A stretch of DNA of 64,000 nt, taken from the NCBI GenBank assembly GCA_017991555.1, contig JAGOQM010000001.1:1-64000 (forward strand), written 5' to 3'. The translations under genes and the position numbers were made by a program. The DNA is from Neisseriaceae bacterium (lineage in GTDB: Bacteria; Pseudomonadota; Gammaproteobacteria; Burkholderiales; Neisseriaceae). This document shows, piece after piece, positions 27,064-37,840 of the stretch (position 1 is the first letter of the stretch; each line of letters starts with the position of its first letter). The notes beneath the pieces were generated by a model. It made no database searches, was not told the origin of the DNA, and worked only from the letters and a program-made list of their open reading frames with translations.

Positions 27064-30000
27064 ATGCAAAAACAGTTTATTTTTAATGCTAAGGTTATAG
27101 CCAGCTCGGTCATTGTCGCATTTGCGTCGACCGGCACCGCTTCAGCCCAGGCTTTAAGCGATGTGCGTCTGGGTGAGTACATCATACCTGGCATGTTTGG
27201 CCAAGCCTTGCAGCAGGGTTTAACCGTGCCCATTTATCTACGCTTTGTGGATGGCGATCCCGGCGAGCGCCAAAAGGTGGCCGATGCGGCCATTGCCTTA
27301 AAAGACGGCAAGCTGTTAATCCAAGAAGTGGTATTGAACCCTGAAAATAAGGGGGCCGTACTGTCGGCAGAAACCCAAGCCATGATTTTGAGCTTGGAAG
27401 AACAATACTTTGACAACAGCACCCGCATTCATTTAACGGACGACGCTGAGCTTAACCTCAACGTTCAGTCTTTCGTATTGACGCTAGACGTCACCGAAGA
27501 AGCGCTGTCTACAGCAGTCATTCCCCGCCAGTTCATGTTGGGAGCGTCTTCTGTAGACAGCGTTTCTGCCGTCACCACCTACGACATGGGGGTGTATCAG
27601 ACCCGCGTCAAAAACGGGGTGAATAACGACAATAACTACTTTAACATCCGCAACACCATCGGCTATAAAGAGCATCACTTCTCTTTAGATGGCTCTGTTT
27701 ATGGCGTCGGTAAAGGCTCGGAACAAAGCAGTGAAATTTATCGGGCCATGTATGAACGTGATGTTAATGGTAACCGTTTGGCGTTGGGGATGTTCGACAC
27801 CTGGAACCTACAGTCGATCGCCAGCCTCTCGGCGCTAAATGCCAGTAAGGTTTATGGCGCCACCTTTGGCAATCAATCATCGACCAAGCTTAAAAGTAAT
27901 CAATATTCGTTAACCCCCATCACCATTTTTATGCCCGCCGCAGGCGAAGTGCACGTGTTCCGTAACGGGCGCTTGCTGAGCATTGAAAACTTCCCCATGG
28001 GCAGTTTTGAAATCGACACCGGCCGTTTGCCTTTTGGTATTTACGACGTCGACGTCGAAGTGATGATTGACGGTGAAGTGCGCTCAAAAACCACTCACCG
28101 CATCAATAAAGCCTTTTCCAACAGTAACGCCGACATTAATGAGGTGAGCTGGGAGGTTTATGGCGGCTATGTGGATTACGACAGTAATGCCCAACACCTG
28201 ACCGGCGGCACCAAAGAAACCTACTTGCTGGGCGTTTCGGCAGCGGTGAACCTACCGGTGCTGTCGGGGCTGTCGGTGCAAACCTCTAACTATGCGTTTG
28301 ACAACCACTTCGTGAATGAAACCGCGGTCAACCTGACCGTGTTTGACTACGGCAGCGTCGGTTGGCAAGGCTTGATTTCAGAAAAAGGCCGCTATCGTAA
28401 CATCGTCAACGCCACCGCCATGATTCCCAATGGCTATGGTTCGGTTTGGGTCAGTAAAGAAAAAAGCAACATTAAGGGAGACCTGGGCATTTACGACAGC
28501 GACACCTATTCGTTTGGCGGCACCCTCAACTTTAATAAGTTCATCGATAAGGGCGGTTCGCTAACCTTTAGCCGTACCGTCGATAATCGAGTGAACACCC
28601 GCTCCAACAACTTTGAGTATGCGACATCGCTGTACTCTGGCCGGCGTGGCACCATGAGCGTGCGGGCAGGGATCCAGCGTTATCAATACGGGAATGACAC
28701 GCCCACGGACAACCGCAAGTACATTTCTTTAGGCTTTTCCATCCCGCTCTCTAACTGGATCAGCGTGGGCCTGTCTTCCGACAACGGCGACATGAACCTC
28801 GACCTAAGTGCCAATAAAACCTTTGACGACGGGCCAATCAGCTCGATTGGCATCAATACCTCGAAACAGCTACGTGATAAAACCGGTCGCAACAGTGATT
28901 TCTCGACCAACGCCTACGCCATGTTTGACACTAAGTACAGCGCCGGTACGGTGTCGCTGTCGCGTCCAGACAGCCAGCGGCTTAACGGTAACCTGACCGC
29001 CGGCGGCTCCATCGCCTTTGGCGGCGGTAAAGTCGTGCCCAGTGGCAAGCGTGAAGAATCAGGGGTGATCATTCAAACCAACATGACCGGTGGCGCGTCG
29101 CTGTCGGCTCAGGTAAATGGCCGTAACTACAAGCTTACCGGCAAAAACAACTTTATTCCTTTGGCGCCGTACGCCGAATATAAGGTTGAGCTGATGAACG
29201 ACAAAAACAGCATGGACAGCGTCAACATCGTCAAAGGCAAAACCCAAAATGTGACCCTATACCCAGGTAACGTGGCGGTTTATAGACCAGAAGTAAAGCA
29301 GCTGGTGACCGTGTTTGGGCGGCTGACCACCGAGCAGGGCGAGGCCTTGGCCAACGCCCAGATCAAAAACCACATTGGCAAAACCGTGACCGACAGCAGC
29401 GGTGCCTTCTCGATGGACGTCGACAAACGCTATCCAACCATCAGCCTAGTGGATGACAGCCAGCAATGTGATGTCGAGCTAGACTTGGCTAAGGCCCAAG
29501 GTGTTTTATGGGTCGGGGACTTGGATTGTGGCGTCGGCACGCAGTTGGCAAAAGCCAAGGCCGTGAAGCCGGTCGAACCTAAGCTGGAGGAGGCCGTAGA
29601 GGCCGCACCGGCTCAGGTGGTGGCGGCAGCCAAACCCATCCAGATCAGCGAGGCAAAGGCACTGCCGCTAGGGAAGCCTGTTGAGGTCAGCGAACAAGCG
29701 GTCGTACCAGTTGCCAAGCCCATTGACCTCAGCATGAATGCAGACCCGCGGCGCTATGTGCCTAAAGCCCTTGCGCCGGCGGCTGTGGTGGAACAGCCTA
29801 TGACTGTTTTAGCAACGCCCATGGCAGAAGCGGCCAGCTTGGTGTTACAGCGTAACGTGATTGGTGCCGCCAAGGCCGCGACGAACGGCACGCACTATTA
29901 TGAGTTAACGCAAAAGCCTGCGGCCGAATCACAGCCTTATGTTCAGACAATGGACGACACCGTCGCCTACCTAAGCGAGCAGATCCGTTTGACGACAGAA

Positions 30001-30132
30001 TTTAGTGATGTTTCATTACGACAAGGCGATGCCTGTACCGCGATTTTAAAGCCAGAAGGGCAGCCAAACCAAGAGTGGGCCAATGCGGTGAGCTGTCAGA
30101 GCCATCTCAACGTCGCGCTTAATAAGGAATGA
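27064..30132 (+). CDS. ecpC: ECP-like outer membrane usher with C-terminal extension
   Basis: Outer-membrane assembly pore for the pilus (1,022 aa; E. coli EcpC is about 841). After the signal peptide (ending ASA) comes the N-terminal chaperone-binding part. The 24-strand barrel with plug follows (middle region with VHVFRNGRLLSIENFPMGSFEIDT), then periplasmic C-terminal domains (FGRLTTEQGEALANAQIKN ... LVDDSQQCDVEL). The last ~190 residues (from about 830) have no counterpart in EcpC: a long Ala/Pro/Lys/Glu-rich segment and a terminal part with two cysteines. The stop overlaps the ATG run of the tip-adhesin gene. Confidence 0.88.
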   Translation: MQKQFIFNAKVIASSVIVAFASTGTASAQALSDVRLGEYIIPGMFGQALQQGLTVPIYLRFVDGDPGERQKVADAAIALKDGKLLIQEVVLNPENKGAVLSAETQAMILSLEEQYFDNSTRIHLTDDAELNLNVQSFVLTLDVTEEALSTAVIPRQFMLGASSVDSVSAVTTYDMGVYQTRVKNGVNNDNNYFNIRNTIGYKEHHFSLDGSVYGVGKGSEQSSEIYRAMYERDVNGNRLALGMFDTWNLQSIASLSALNASKVYGATFGNQSSTKLKSNQYSLTPITIFMPAAGEVHVFRNGRLLSIENFPMGSFEIDTGRLPFGIYDVDVEVMIDGEVRSKTTHRINKAFSNSNADINEVSWEVYGGYVDYDSNAQHLTGGTKETYLLGVSAAVNLPVLSGLSVQTSNYAFDNHFVNETAVNLTVFDYGSVGWQGLISEKGRYRNIVNATAMIPNGYGSVWVSKEKSNIKGDLGIYDSDTYSFGGTLNFNKFIDKGGSLTFSRTVDNRVNTRSNNFEYATSLYSGRRGTMSVRAGIQRYQYGNDTPTDNRKYISLGFSIPLSNWISVGLSSDNGDMNLDLSANKTFDDGPISSIGINTSKQLRDKTGRNSDFSTNAYAMFDTKYSAGTVSLSRPDSQRLNGNLTAGGSIAFGGGKVVPSGKREESGVIIQTNMTGGASLSAQVNGRNYKLTGKNNFIPLAPYAEYKVELMNDKNSMDSVNIVKGKTQNVTLYPGNVAVYRPEVKQLVTVFGRLTTEQGEALANAQIKNHIGKTVTDSSGAFSMDVDKRYPTISLVDDSQQCDVELDLAKAQGVLWVGDLDCGVGTQLAKAKAVKPVEPKLEEAVEAAPAQVVAAAKPIQISEAKALPLGKPVEVSEQAVVPVAKPIDLSMNADPRRYVPKALAPAAVVEQPMTVLATPMAEAASLVLQRNVIGAAKAATNGTHYYELTQKPAAESQPYVQTMDDTVAYLSEQIRLTTEFSDVSLRQGDACTAILKPEGQPNQEWANAVSCQSHLNVALNKE

Positions 30133-31775
30133 TGATGATCAAAAAACCAGTGTTCGGCATCCAAATGGGGATTTTATTGTGCCTGTTGGTCACGCAATAT
30201 TCAGATGCGGCCTATGCCAGAGATGGCACAGAATCTTATGTGATGATTCGTAATGAGATTGACAATGAGTTTTTTATTGCGGGTGAGAGGCGGTCGGGCG
30301 AGTATCGCTTTAATGGCACCAATGTGTTCAGTAAATTTGCCAGCAAGCACGTCAGTTTAGGGTATGTGGGTGCAGGTAGTTCACCGATGGCTAGCGCTTA
30401 TCGTTATTATGACATAAAGCTTTTGTCGCCGAATATTCAAACGCCGTTTCAAGGCAATCGCTGCATGACCAGTGGGAGCGCATGCTCGTCGTCGGGGTTA
30501 GTCGCGCCAAAGCTTATGGGCAATGATGGCGCTTATGGCATGGTTCGCCCTGCGTCTGGGGGGAGTGCAGCCATTGGTCAGTCTGACTATGTACGGCCCA
30601 TCTTAAGCGACAATGCTTATCAGTATTTTAATAATTTACCCGTGGGGGCCGTGACTGACATTGTGTTTTCAGCCTGTGCCGCCAAAAATGAATATGACCC
30701 CAACAGAGGGCAGCGGTGTACGGATCAAGGCGATATTAAAACCAGTACCGACACCATGAGGGTAACCAAGTTGGCGCAGCTTAATTTAAAATCAACGAAT
30801 GCGCTACAGGAGCTATTTGTCGACAGCAATGGCAACACCACCGTGGGCCTTGGCTCAGAGTTTTGTAGCGAGGCTTTTGTTGAAAAACAAAATGGCGTGA
30901 TGTGTAAGCTGGTGAATTACGATGTGACCGGCGCGGTGCATGATCGATTTGGGGTAGGCCTACGGGTTAATGAAGCCTTGCTCGGTGGCTTGAAGATTGC
31001 CGCGAAAGATTTATACTACAGTTCAAATACGACTAAATGGTATACCTATAATAAGACTGGCTACACATCCGACCTATTCAAACCCAACACCGATGGCTTG
31101 TACATCTTTTTAACCCAGACCTTCTTGAGAACGCTGGTGAACAGCAACATCGATTTACAAAATAGCCAGAAATTTTTTACCTTCCAAATTCGTAATGAAC
31201 GTTATGTTCAATCAGGTTTTTATGACTTTACCCCGTCCAACACGCTTTTAATTCGGCCACGGGAGTATGGTATTAGCATTATCGACAAGGACTTTGTACA
31301 AAATCCAACCCGTAGCGGTAAGGTCGGCAGCACCGAGCCGCCCATCGAATTTGAATACATTGTCAGCACCAGTGGCCCGCGTCAGGCCAATGAAATCACG
31401 GCCCAGGTGACTGGGCCAAGCCACCGTACCGCTGGTGGGGTGAATTATTGCCTGTTTTCTTCGCCCGACAACAAAATTAAAGTGCCTTTTTCCGCTTTTT
31501 TAAGCTATGTGGACGCCACTGGGCGCACGGTCAAAGAGCGCAACAGCTGTGGCGATGCGCCGATGGATATTTTGCCTGCTCGCTGGGAAGCCACACCGTG
31601 GGTCAATGCGCCGCAAGAGGGTAGTTTTTATCGGACTCATTTGAAGTTGACCTTCCCCATGAACGAAACCAATTCCTTGTTTAGCCTTTCAGGTGAAGAC
31701 TGGATCGGCGTGGTGCGGGCCCAGGGTGAGGTGAAAGTTAAGGCCACCTGGCGCGGCAATGATGTTTTGCCATAA
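30129..31775 (+). CDS. ecpD: ECP-like pilus tip adhesin
   Basis: EcpD homologue (548 aa; E. coli 547) in the expected place after the usher. Three consecutive ATG codons overlap the usher stop; the third (30135) has the best spacing to AAGGA. The signal peptide ends AYA. It shares LKSTNALQELFVDSNG, GLGSEFC, a paired-cysteine C-terminal domain (NYCLFSSPD ... NSCGDAPMD) and end VKVKATWRGND with the copy at 22000. The N-terminal half, presumably the receptor-binding part, is divergent between the two copies. Confidence 0.9.
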   Translation: MMMIKKPVFGIQMGILLCLLVTQYSDAAYARDGTESYVMIRNEIDNEFFIAGERRSGEYRFNGTNVFSKFASKHVSLGYVGAGSSPMASAYRYYDIKLLSPNIQTPFQGNRCMTSGSACSSSGLVAPKLMGNDGAYGMVRPASGGSAAIGQSDYVRPILSDNAYQYFNNLPVGAVTDIVFSACAAKNEYDPNRGQRCTDQGDIKTSTDTMRVTKLAQLNLKSTNALQELFVDSNGNTTVGLGSEFCSEAFVEKQNGVMCKLVNYDVTGAVHDRFGVGLRVNEALLGGLKIAAKDLYYSSNTTKWYTYNKTGYTSDLFKPNTDGLYIFLTQTFLRTLVNSNIDLQNSQKFFTFQIRNERYVQSGFYDFTPSNTLLIRPREYGISIIDKDFVQNPTRSGKVGSTEPPIEFEYIVSTSGPRQANEITAQVTGPSHRTAGGVNYCLFSSPDNKIKVPFSAFLSYVDATGRTVKERNSCGDAPMDILPARWEATPWVNAPQEGSFYRTHLKLTFPMNETNSLFSLSGEDWIGVVRAQGEVKVKATWRGNDVLP

Positions 31776-31835
31776 CCATTAAAGGGCGGCCGTCGTGTGC
31801 AGAGGACGGCCGTTTTTGAAAAAGGAATCGGCATA

Positions 31836-32519
31836 ATGAACGCATGGTTCAATCGTTTGATGATGATTTTGTTGGCTTTATACAGCCAAATGGCTCAGGC
31901 ACTTTATGTCAGTGATGACGTGTTTGTGATTGAGTCGGATAAATCCTATTTGTCGCGTCAGTTTTATAACGACAGTCAAACAACCAATATGTATTTAATC
32001 AATATGTATCAAATAGACCTTCCGGGCCGTTCAGAAACGGCAAGGCCCATTCCAAATGGCGAGTTAATGTATAGCCCGTTAAACATGATCGTTAATGCGG
32101 GCCAGTTTGAATACTTTAAGATTTTTTACCGAGGCCCCAGCGATGATCAAGAGCGGTATTACCGCATGGTGATTCGTGAGGTGCCCATCAACGCCATAAA
32201 AGACGATCAAGCGACTAAAGATTCGATGGTGTCGACCATTGTGGCGTTAGACACCTATGCCGTGGTCAAACCTCGCCAGCAAAAAATGACCTATGACTAC
32301 GATGCCCGTGCGGGCACGCTAACCAATACCGGCAATACGTATGTACGGGTGTTGTTAAATAAGGGCTGTGATTCGGAAACAGACGATGACGCAGCGGTGT
32401 TTGACTTGCTGCCGGGCCAGGTCTTGAAACATGAGCGGCTGAGCGGGCAAAATCGAAAATTCATCGTGACCAGAAGTCGATATTTGCGGTTGGGCGAGCA
32501 GTGTTTTAATGAACAGTAG
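31836..32519 (+). CDS. ecpE: ECP-like periplasmic chaperone
   Basis: Last gene of the ECP-like operon, encoding a 227-aa chaperone close to EcpE (236 aa). ATG 31836, with AAAGGA upstream, starts a signal peptide ending MAQA. The mature start LYVSDDVFVIES and motif FKIFYRGPSDDQERYYRMVIREVP are almost the same as in the upstream paralogue at 23669. It presumably serves the tip adhesin. It ends about 110 bp before a strong terminator. Confidence 0.88.
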   Translation: MNAWFNRLMMILLALYSQMAQALYVSDDVFVIESDKSYLSRQFYNDSQTTNMYLINMYQIDLPGRSETARPIPNGELMYSPLNMIVNAGQFEYFKIFYRGPSDDQERYYRMVIREVPINAIKDDQATKDSMVSTIVALDTYAVVKPRQQKMTYDYDARAGTLTNTGNTYVRVLLNKGCDSETDDDAAVFDLLPGQVLKHERLSGQNRKFIVTRSRYLRLGEQCFNEQ

Positions 32520-32626
32520 ACAAATCAATTTTGGTGTCGCCTATTTAGTGACGACCGTGCGAGTGAGAGTGGGTGCATAAAGCAATGGGTGACTGACGTT
32601 GCTTTGGAGTTAGTGATAGGGCCGTT

Positions 32627-32668
32627 AAGGGGCTAAATCCTATGGTGTATAGGATTTAGCCCCTTTAT
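32627..32668 (+). terminator. Strong terminator of the ECP operon
   Basis: A perfect 17-bp inverted repeat (32627-32643 / 32649-32665, starting AAGGGGCTAAATCC) with a 5-nt loop and T-rich end. Confidence 0.8.
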
Positions 32669-32931
32669 TAATGGAGGGCTGTTAGGGTTCATTATTTTTA
32701 AATTAATATAAATTTTTTCCCTATAATCGCTTAATAAATTCATTTAAAAGAACATTAGTGGTGTTTTTGCTCTAAATCAACGGTGTTTGAATCATTCTAT
32801 AATAATATTAATGCAGCGACATAAGCCATATTTTCCCATTGGCATTCAATGTCTTTTGCCAAACCTTCCGATTCACTCGCGTACGGCAAAAGTCAGTTCA
32901 GATAGGTGCCACTAATTTATAAGGTCATATC

Positions 32932-35679
32932 ATGAATAAGATTTATAAGGTTAAATGGAGCGCAGCCAAGCAAACATGGGTTGCATGTTCAGAGCGCTCA
33001 AAGACCAAGCTTGGTAAGGCGCATAAGGGCTTGGTCAATCTAACGTTAACGATAATTTTGGTATTCGGCATGGCACCTTGGGCGTGGTCAGCACCCGCTG
33101 CCTGCGTGGTCACGGGTGACACGCTCACGTGTCCGGCAGGTGCCAAATATGATGCTGCGGCCCATGGGGGTAAGACAAAATCGGCATACGCTCAATACAT
33201 TCAAAGTACGGTAGGTGAGAATGAGCCGGGGCTGATGTTTTACTCGGGTAAGGATGATTATCAAAACGTCGAATTAACAACAACTGGCACGCATGGTGAT
33301 GGCATTAAGCTTCAAAATTGGGCGCCAACTTATTCTTTTCAAAACCTCACCATTCGCACACAGGGCGCCAGTGCTGATGGCATTAACATCAGCAGAGATG
33401 CAGAGAATGGTAAGGTGACCATTTATGGCAATACCGCCATCGAAACCAAAGGCGGTATGGGACTTCGGTCGGTTTCGTCAAGCCTACTGCCAGGGAACCA
33501 ATACCTAATTTTGAAGGGCGACGCTAAAATTGTGACCCACGGTACGGGGAATGCTAATTCAGGCTATGGTGTTTATGCAGGGCTTGATGTCATTCGAGAG
33601 TCTAAAGGAGAAGGGCACGTTTGGCTGCAAGGGCAAAACAGTCAGGTCACCACTTTCGGTGACAGGGCGCATGCTCTATTTGCACAAGGTAGGGGCGTGA
33701 TTAAGGTTGATAATGTTGAGCTGATCACCTCGGGCAAAGGCGCTCATGGCGTATATGCCTTAAGAGACCGTAGTTTATATTTTAAAGATAAGCAATTTTT
33801 AATGCAGGATTACGCAGGTCAAATTGAGCTGATCGGCAATGTGAATATTAAGGTGAGTGACCCAAGCGCGTATGCCCTGATGGCGGATAATTTGGTGGCA
33901 GATACCGATCCGGTGGCAGCACCTAATGGGCCCTTAGCCAGCATTCGCTCCGCTAATCAGGACGGTGTCTATGCCATTAAAGGCAATATCTTAGCCAAAA
34001 GAGCCGGGCTAATAGATTTGATCATGGCCAATGGCAGTCAGTGGACAGGGGCTGTCGCCACGAGTGATCAGGGGTCGGGTATCGGTAATGGTGTGGTCAA
34101 ACTGGCTTTGAATGGGCCTCAGAGTGAATGGGTGGTTACTGCCGACTCTAATTTGACTGAGCTGAGCCTGAATGGCTCTGTCGTTCGCTTTAAGCCTACA
34201 GATGCATCCAGTGATCAAAATCGTCGTGTTACGGAATATAAGCGGTTAGTGATTGCAGGTGATTACCAGGCCAAAAACATGCCTAGCCTGTATATGAATA
34301 CTCAGTGGAATGCACTGAATGAGGCAAAAGAGCCCAATTTTTTCTCTGACTATGTTGAAATCCAAGGCCATGCTTCGGGCGTGACCAGAGTCATTCCCGT
34401 TGACAAAAAGGGCGTTGAAGGTGTCATCGAGGGTGACGTTGCGGCGGTCAAGGATAAGATTCGGACACTGAAGGTGATCTCGGCAGGGTCTGCTGATCAG
34501 GGGGCTTTTATTGGCGTAGCCAAGACCAGAGGGCTGGCAGAAGCGCAGCTGGCACAGTCTGGCAGTGAGTTTTACTGGACAATCGATGCAGCCAAGCCCG
34601 ATCCAGTTGAACCAGTTGAACCGGTTGATCCAATTAACCCGGTCGAACCGGTTGATCCTAAAGGTCCTGAGGTCAAAAGACCAGATAGCTGGGCGCCAGA
34701 AGTGGCGGCCTATTTACAAATGCCCACTGCTAATATGGCTTTAGGTTATGCGATGGTGGGTAGCTTACATGAGCGCTTAGGCCAAAATCCGATGGGCATT
34801 TGTGAGGGCTGCCGGCCAGAAGAAGAGACGAAAACCTGGACTAGGGTGTTTGCCAAGGATGTGGATCGGGTGGGTAAATCCCGCCTCAGCTTTGATGGTG
34901 ATGTCTATGTGGTTCAAATGGGGCATGATTTTGATGTGAGGCAAAACGGTGCTGATGGCACGCGTCGCCACAGTGGGGTTATGCTCTCGTATGGCCACTT
35001 TAAAAATAGCTTTTATGATCGCCACCGTACGGTCAATAGCGTGACCTCAGCAGATAAGCATACAGGTAAAGCTGAGACAGATTCAGGCTCTATCGGTTTG
35101 TATTCAACTTATTATACAGCAGAGGGTGGCTATTTAGATTTGGTTGGCCAAATGGCTTTTTTACGCAACAAATACCAGGCTCGAAATGGAACCAAAGTCA
35201 ATCAAAATGGTTGGAGCAGCACGCTGTCTGCAGAAATTGGTCGCCCTCTGGCACTCAAAAAATACACGTCGGGCAGTTTGTTCATAGAGCCACAAGCACA
35301 GCTGATTTATCAATATCTTAACCTTAAAGACTTTAATGATGGTCTTAAAGAGGTGAGGCAAGACAATGCCCATGCCGTACGTGGACGTCTGGGGGCTCGT
35401 TTGGTTTATAACGAAGTTCAAAAAGGCGCGGCGGCTAAGACATTTTATGGTGTGGCAAACCTGTGGCATGATTTTGCTTCGCCCAAGTCAGTTCATGTCG
35501 GTGATGACTCATATCGAGAAAAGTATAATCAAACTTGGGGTGAAGTAGGCCTAGGTCTGCAAGTGCCTACTGGTAAAAATGCTCATTTTTATGCCGATGC
35601 ACGTTATGAGCATTCTTTTGGTGGGGCCAGAATTGAGGGCTATAGGGGGACTTTAGGCTTTAAATACGCTTGGCAGTAA
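32932..35679 (+). CDS. Type V autotransporter, pertactin-like
   Basis: A 915-aa autotransporter. It starts with an extended signal peptide region (MNKIYKVKWSAAKQTWVACS) typical of very large exported proteins, followed by the signal core ending AWSA near residue 53. The passenger (about 55-560) has repeated GxGVYA/ADGINI-type beta-helix turns. A Pro-Val-Glu-rich linker (about 560-590) leads to the C-terminal 12-strand beta-barrel (about 630-915), which ends in LGFKYAWQ. No protease or other catalytic motif is seen, so an adhesin/aggregation role is inferred. It is a single-gene unit. Confidence 0.88.
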   Translation: MNKIYKVKWSAAKQTWVACSERSKTKLGKAHKGLVNLTLTIILVFGMAPWAWSAPAACVVTGDTLTCPAGAKYDAAAHGGKTKSAYAQYIQSTVGENEPGLMFYSGKDDYQNVELTTTGTHGDGIKLQNWAPTYSFQNLTIRTQGASADGINISRDAENGKVTIYGNTAIETKGGMGLRSVSSSLLPGNQYLILKGDAKIVTHGTGNANSGYGVYAGLDVIRESKGEGHVWLQGQNSQVTTFGDRAHALFAQGRGVIKVDNVELITSGKGAHGVYALRDRSLYFKDKQFLMQDYAGQIELIGNVNIKVSDPSAYALMADNLVADTDPVAAPNGPLASIRSANQDGVYAIKGNILAKRAGLIDLIMANGSQWTGAVATSDQGSGIGNGVVKLALNGPQSEWVVTADSNLTELSLNGSVVRFKPTDASSDQNRRVTEYKRLVIAGDYQAKNMPSLYMNTQWNALNEAKEPNFFSDYVEIQGHASGVTRVIPVDKKGVEGVIEGDVAAVKDKIRTLKVISAGSADQGAFIGVAKTRGLAEAQLAQSGSEFYWTIDAAKPDPVEPVEPVDPINPVEPVDPKGPEVKRPDSWAPEVAAYLQMPTANMALGYAMVGSLHERLGQNPMGICEGCRPEEETKTWTRVFAKDVDRVGKSRLSFDGDVYVVQMGHDFDVRQNGADGTRRHSGVMLSYGHFKNSFYDRHRTVNSVTSADKHTGKAETDSGSIGLYSTYYTAEGGYLDLVGQMAFLRNKYQARNGTKVNQNGWSSTLSAEIGRPLALKKYTSGSLFIEPQAQLIYQYLNLKDFNDGLKEVRQDNAHAVRGRLGARLVYNEVQKGAAAKTFYGVANLWHDFASPKSVHVGDDSYREKYNQTWGEVGLGLQVPTGKNAHFYADARYEHSFGGARIEGYRGTLGFKYAWQ

Positions 35680-36224
35680 AGTGTCTTTTGAAACATGATT
35701 TAGTGTCATCGTGCTGTTTTTTTATGCCTGTAATGGCCTAGTGAGTATGGTAGAGGGATGATTAGGTCATTACAAGGCATGATCAGACAGCATTTTTTAG
35801 GCGCTGTTTTGCATATATTTTACTGGGGTAGTTAGGACTACCTCCCTAAACTAGGCAGAAGTGGCGATAACAAGGCATTCTGATTTAACAGAAATGGCCC
35901 AAAAGAGGGCATTGCTCTATAAAACACAGCGGCTCATCCGTTAGTGTTGGCCAAGACGCTTATGGTTGATCGACAAACGGATGAAGGGTCAGCTCGTTGA
36001 CACACGACGAGCAGTAAAAGTGGCACTTTTAACTAAACTCATCTAAACTATCCATTTTTTCCATGTTCTTCTATTAAATATTGACGCTTATATGATTTTG
36101 ACACCGCCCTAATGGGTTCTTCTTTATAAAAAACTCATCACGATCTAGTGGTGTGGTGTCGTCGCTTAAGTATTGTCTCAATCACATCACTAGCCTTAAA
36201 TATTTTTCATAATAGGCTATTTCT
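35680..36224. other. Gene-free region with several stem-loops
   Basis: No open frame is credible. It holds an imperfect 15-bp stem (35726-35740 / 35763-35778) downstream of the autotransporter. Three consecutive smaller stems follow between 35893 and 36012, and then the promoter region of the SulP gene. Confidence 0.45.
35893..36012 (+). ncRNA. Candidate structured RNA (three adjacent hairpins)
   Basis: Hairpin 1 is AATGGCCC/GGGCATT (35893-35913). Hairpin 2 is CATCCGTTAGT/ACAAACGGATG (35936-35983, one mismatch). Hairpin 3 is GCTCGT/ACGAGC (35992-36012). It lies 210 bp upstream of the anion transporter gene, so it could be a leader or small RNA. No known family is recognised. Confidence 0.25.
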
Positions 36225-37712
36225 ATGTTTTCTAATATTCGAGAACAATGGTTTTCTAACGTCCGTGCGGATGTCCTCTCTGGCTTAGTGGTCGCTTTGG
36301 CTTTAATTCCTGAAGCAATCGCATTCTCAATGATTGCGGGCGTTGACCCTAGGGTTGGCCTTTATGCTTCCTTTTGTATTGCGGTGGTCATCTCTTTTGT
36401 CGGCGGTCGACCGGGCATGATTTCTGCTGCAACGGGCGCAATGGCCTTGCTAATGGTGACCTTAGTTAAAGAGCATGGGCTCGAGTACTTACTGGCAGCG
36501 ACCATTTTAACCGGCGTCATTCAAATCATTGCTGGCACACTGAAGCTGGGAAGCCTCATGCGGTTTGTGTCTAAGTCGGTGGTCATCGGGTTTGTTAACG
36601 CCTTAGCCATCCTTATTTTTATGGCCCAGTTGCCAGAGCTCACGAATGTGTCATGGCATGTTTATGCCATGACGGCATTAGGCCTCGCCATTATTTATGT
36701 GTTTCCCTTGTTGCCCAGGATTGGTTCACTCATCCCTTCGCCGCTGGTGACCATTGTGGTGTTAACAATCATGGCCATGGTGATGGGCTTAGACATCCGA
36801 ACCGTTGGCGACATGGGGCAACTGCCCAATACGCTGCCCCTATTTTTAGTGCCCAATATTCCGCTTAATCTAGACACCCTAATCATCATTTTGCCATATT
36901 CTCTGGCCTTAGCCGTGGTGGGCTTGCTCGAGTCAATGATGACGGCCACCATTGTGGATGACCTAACCGCAACCTCTAGCGATAAGAATCGTGAATGCAA
37001 AGGGCAGGGCGTGGCCAATATTGTGGCCGGATTTTTTGGCGGCATGGCCGGTTGTGCCATGATTGGCCAATCCATCATTAATGTCAGGTCAGGTGGGCGT
37101 ACACGCTTGTCGACCTTTTGTGCCGGCACCTTTTTATTGATTATGGTGCTGTTTCTCAGCGATTGGTTAACGATTATTCCCATGGCGGCCTTAGTGGCGG
37201 TGATGGTGATGGTCTCCATTGGCACGTTTAACTGGCATTCCGTTCGGTATATCCGGCAATATCCTCTTTCGAGTAACGTGGTCATGATCGCGACGGTGGC
37301 GACCGTCGTGGCCACTCATAACCTGGCTTATGGGGTGTTGATCGGCGTCTTGTTATCTACTCTATTTTTTGCCCATAAAATGGCACAACACATGACCATA
37401 AAGTCGGTTTTAGATGACCAAAATCGAACCCGAACGTATACGGTCAGTGGCCAGCTGTTCTTTAGCTCGGCTGACAAGTTTATGGCCTCATTTGATTTTA
37501 AAGAGGCCATCGCTCAGGTGGTGATTGATGTCAGTAAGGCACACTTTTGGGACGTTTCTGCGATTGCAGCGGTTGATAAAGTGGTGCTACGGTTTAAGCG
37601 AGCTGGCGTTAACGTGCATTTAATTGGCCTGAATCAGGCCAGTCAGCAAATGGTTGAGCAATTTGCCGTTTACGATAAGCCCGATGCAGCGGGTCGTTTC
37701 AGCGAGCACTAA
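36225..37712 (+). CDS. SulP-family inorganic anion transporter
   Basis: Inner-membrane secondary transporter (495 aa) of the SulP/SLC26 family, with about 12-14 hydrophobic segments. The family's first signature is near the N-terminus ([25 protein letters not shown]) and there is the [26 protein letters not shown] motif region. The C-terminus (about 400-490) is a STAS-like domain ([29 protein letters not shown]). Members carry sulfate or bicarbonate; the substrate cannot be decided. A single-gene unit with a hairpin downstream. Confidence 0.9.
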   Translation: MFSNIREQWFSNVRADVLSGLVVALALIPEAIAFSMIAGVDPRVGLYASFCIAVVISFVGGRPGMISAATGAMALLMVTLVKEHGLEYLLAATILTGVIQIIAGTLKLGSLMRFVSKSVVIGFVNALAILIFMAQLPELTNVSWHVYAMTALGLAIIYVFPLLPRIGSLIPSPLVTIVVLTIMAMVMGLDIRTVGDMGQLPNTLPLFLVPNIPLNLDTLIIILPYSLALAVVGLLESMMTATIVDDLTATSSDKNRECKGQGVANIVAGFFGGMAGCAMIGQSIINVRSGGRTRLSTFCAGTFLLIMVLFLSDWLTIIPMAALVAVMVMVSIGTFNWHSVRYIRQYPLSSNVVMIATVATVVATHNLAYGVLIGVLLSTLFFAHKMAQHMTIKSVLDDQNRTRTYTVSGQLFFSSADKFMASFDFKEAIAQVVIDVSKAHFWDVSAIAAVDKVVLRFKRAGVNVHLIGLNQASQQMVEQFAVYDKPDAAGRFSEH

Positions 37713-37840
37713 TCGGTCTGGGCAGGGTTTTCTGTTTTAAGCTAGATCGGCAGGAATGGTCCTCTCCGCTTTTAGGCACAAAAGCCTCGACAGAATCATG
37801 TGGCACTGCCAGTGCTTATGGCTATTGGTCGCACGAATAC

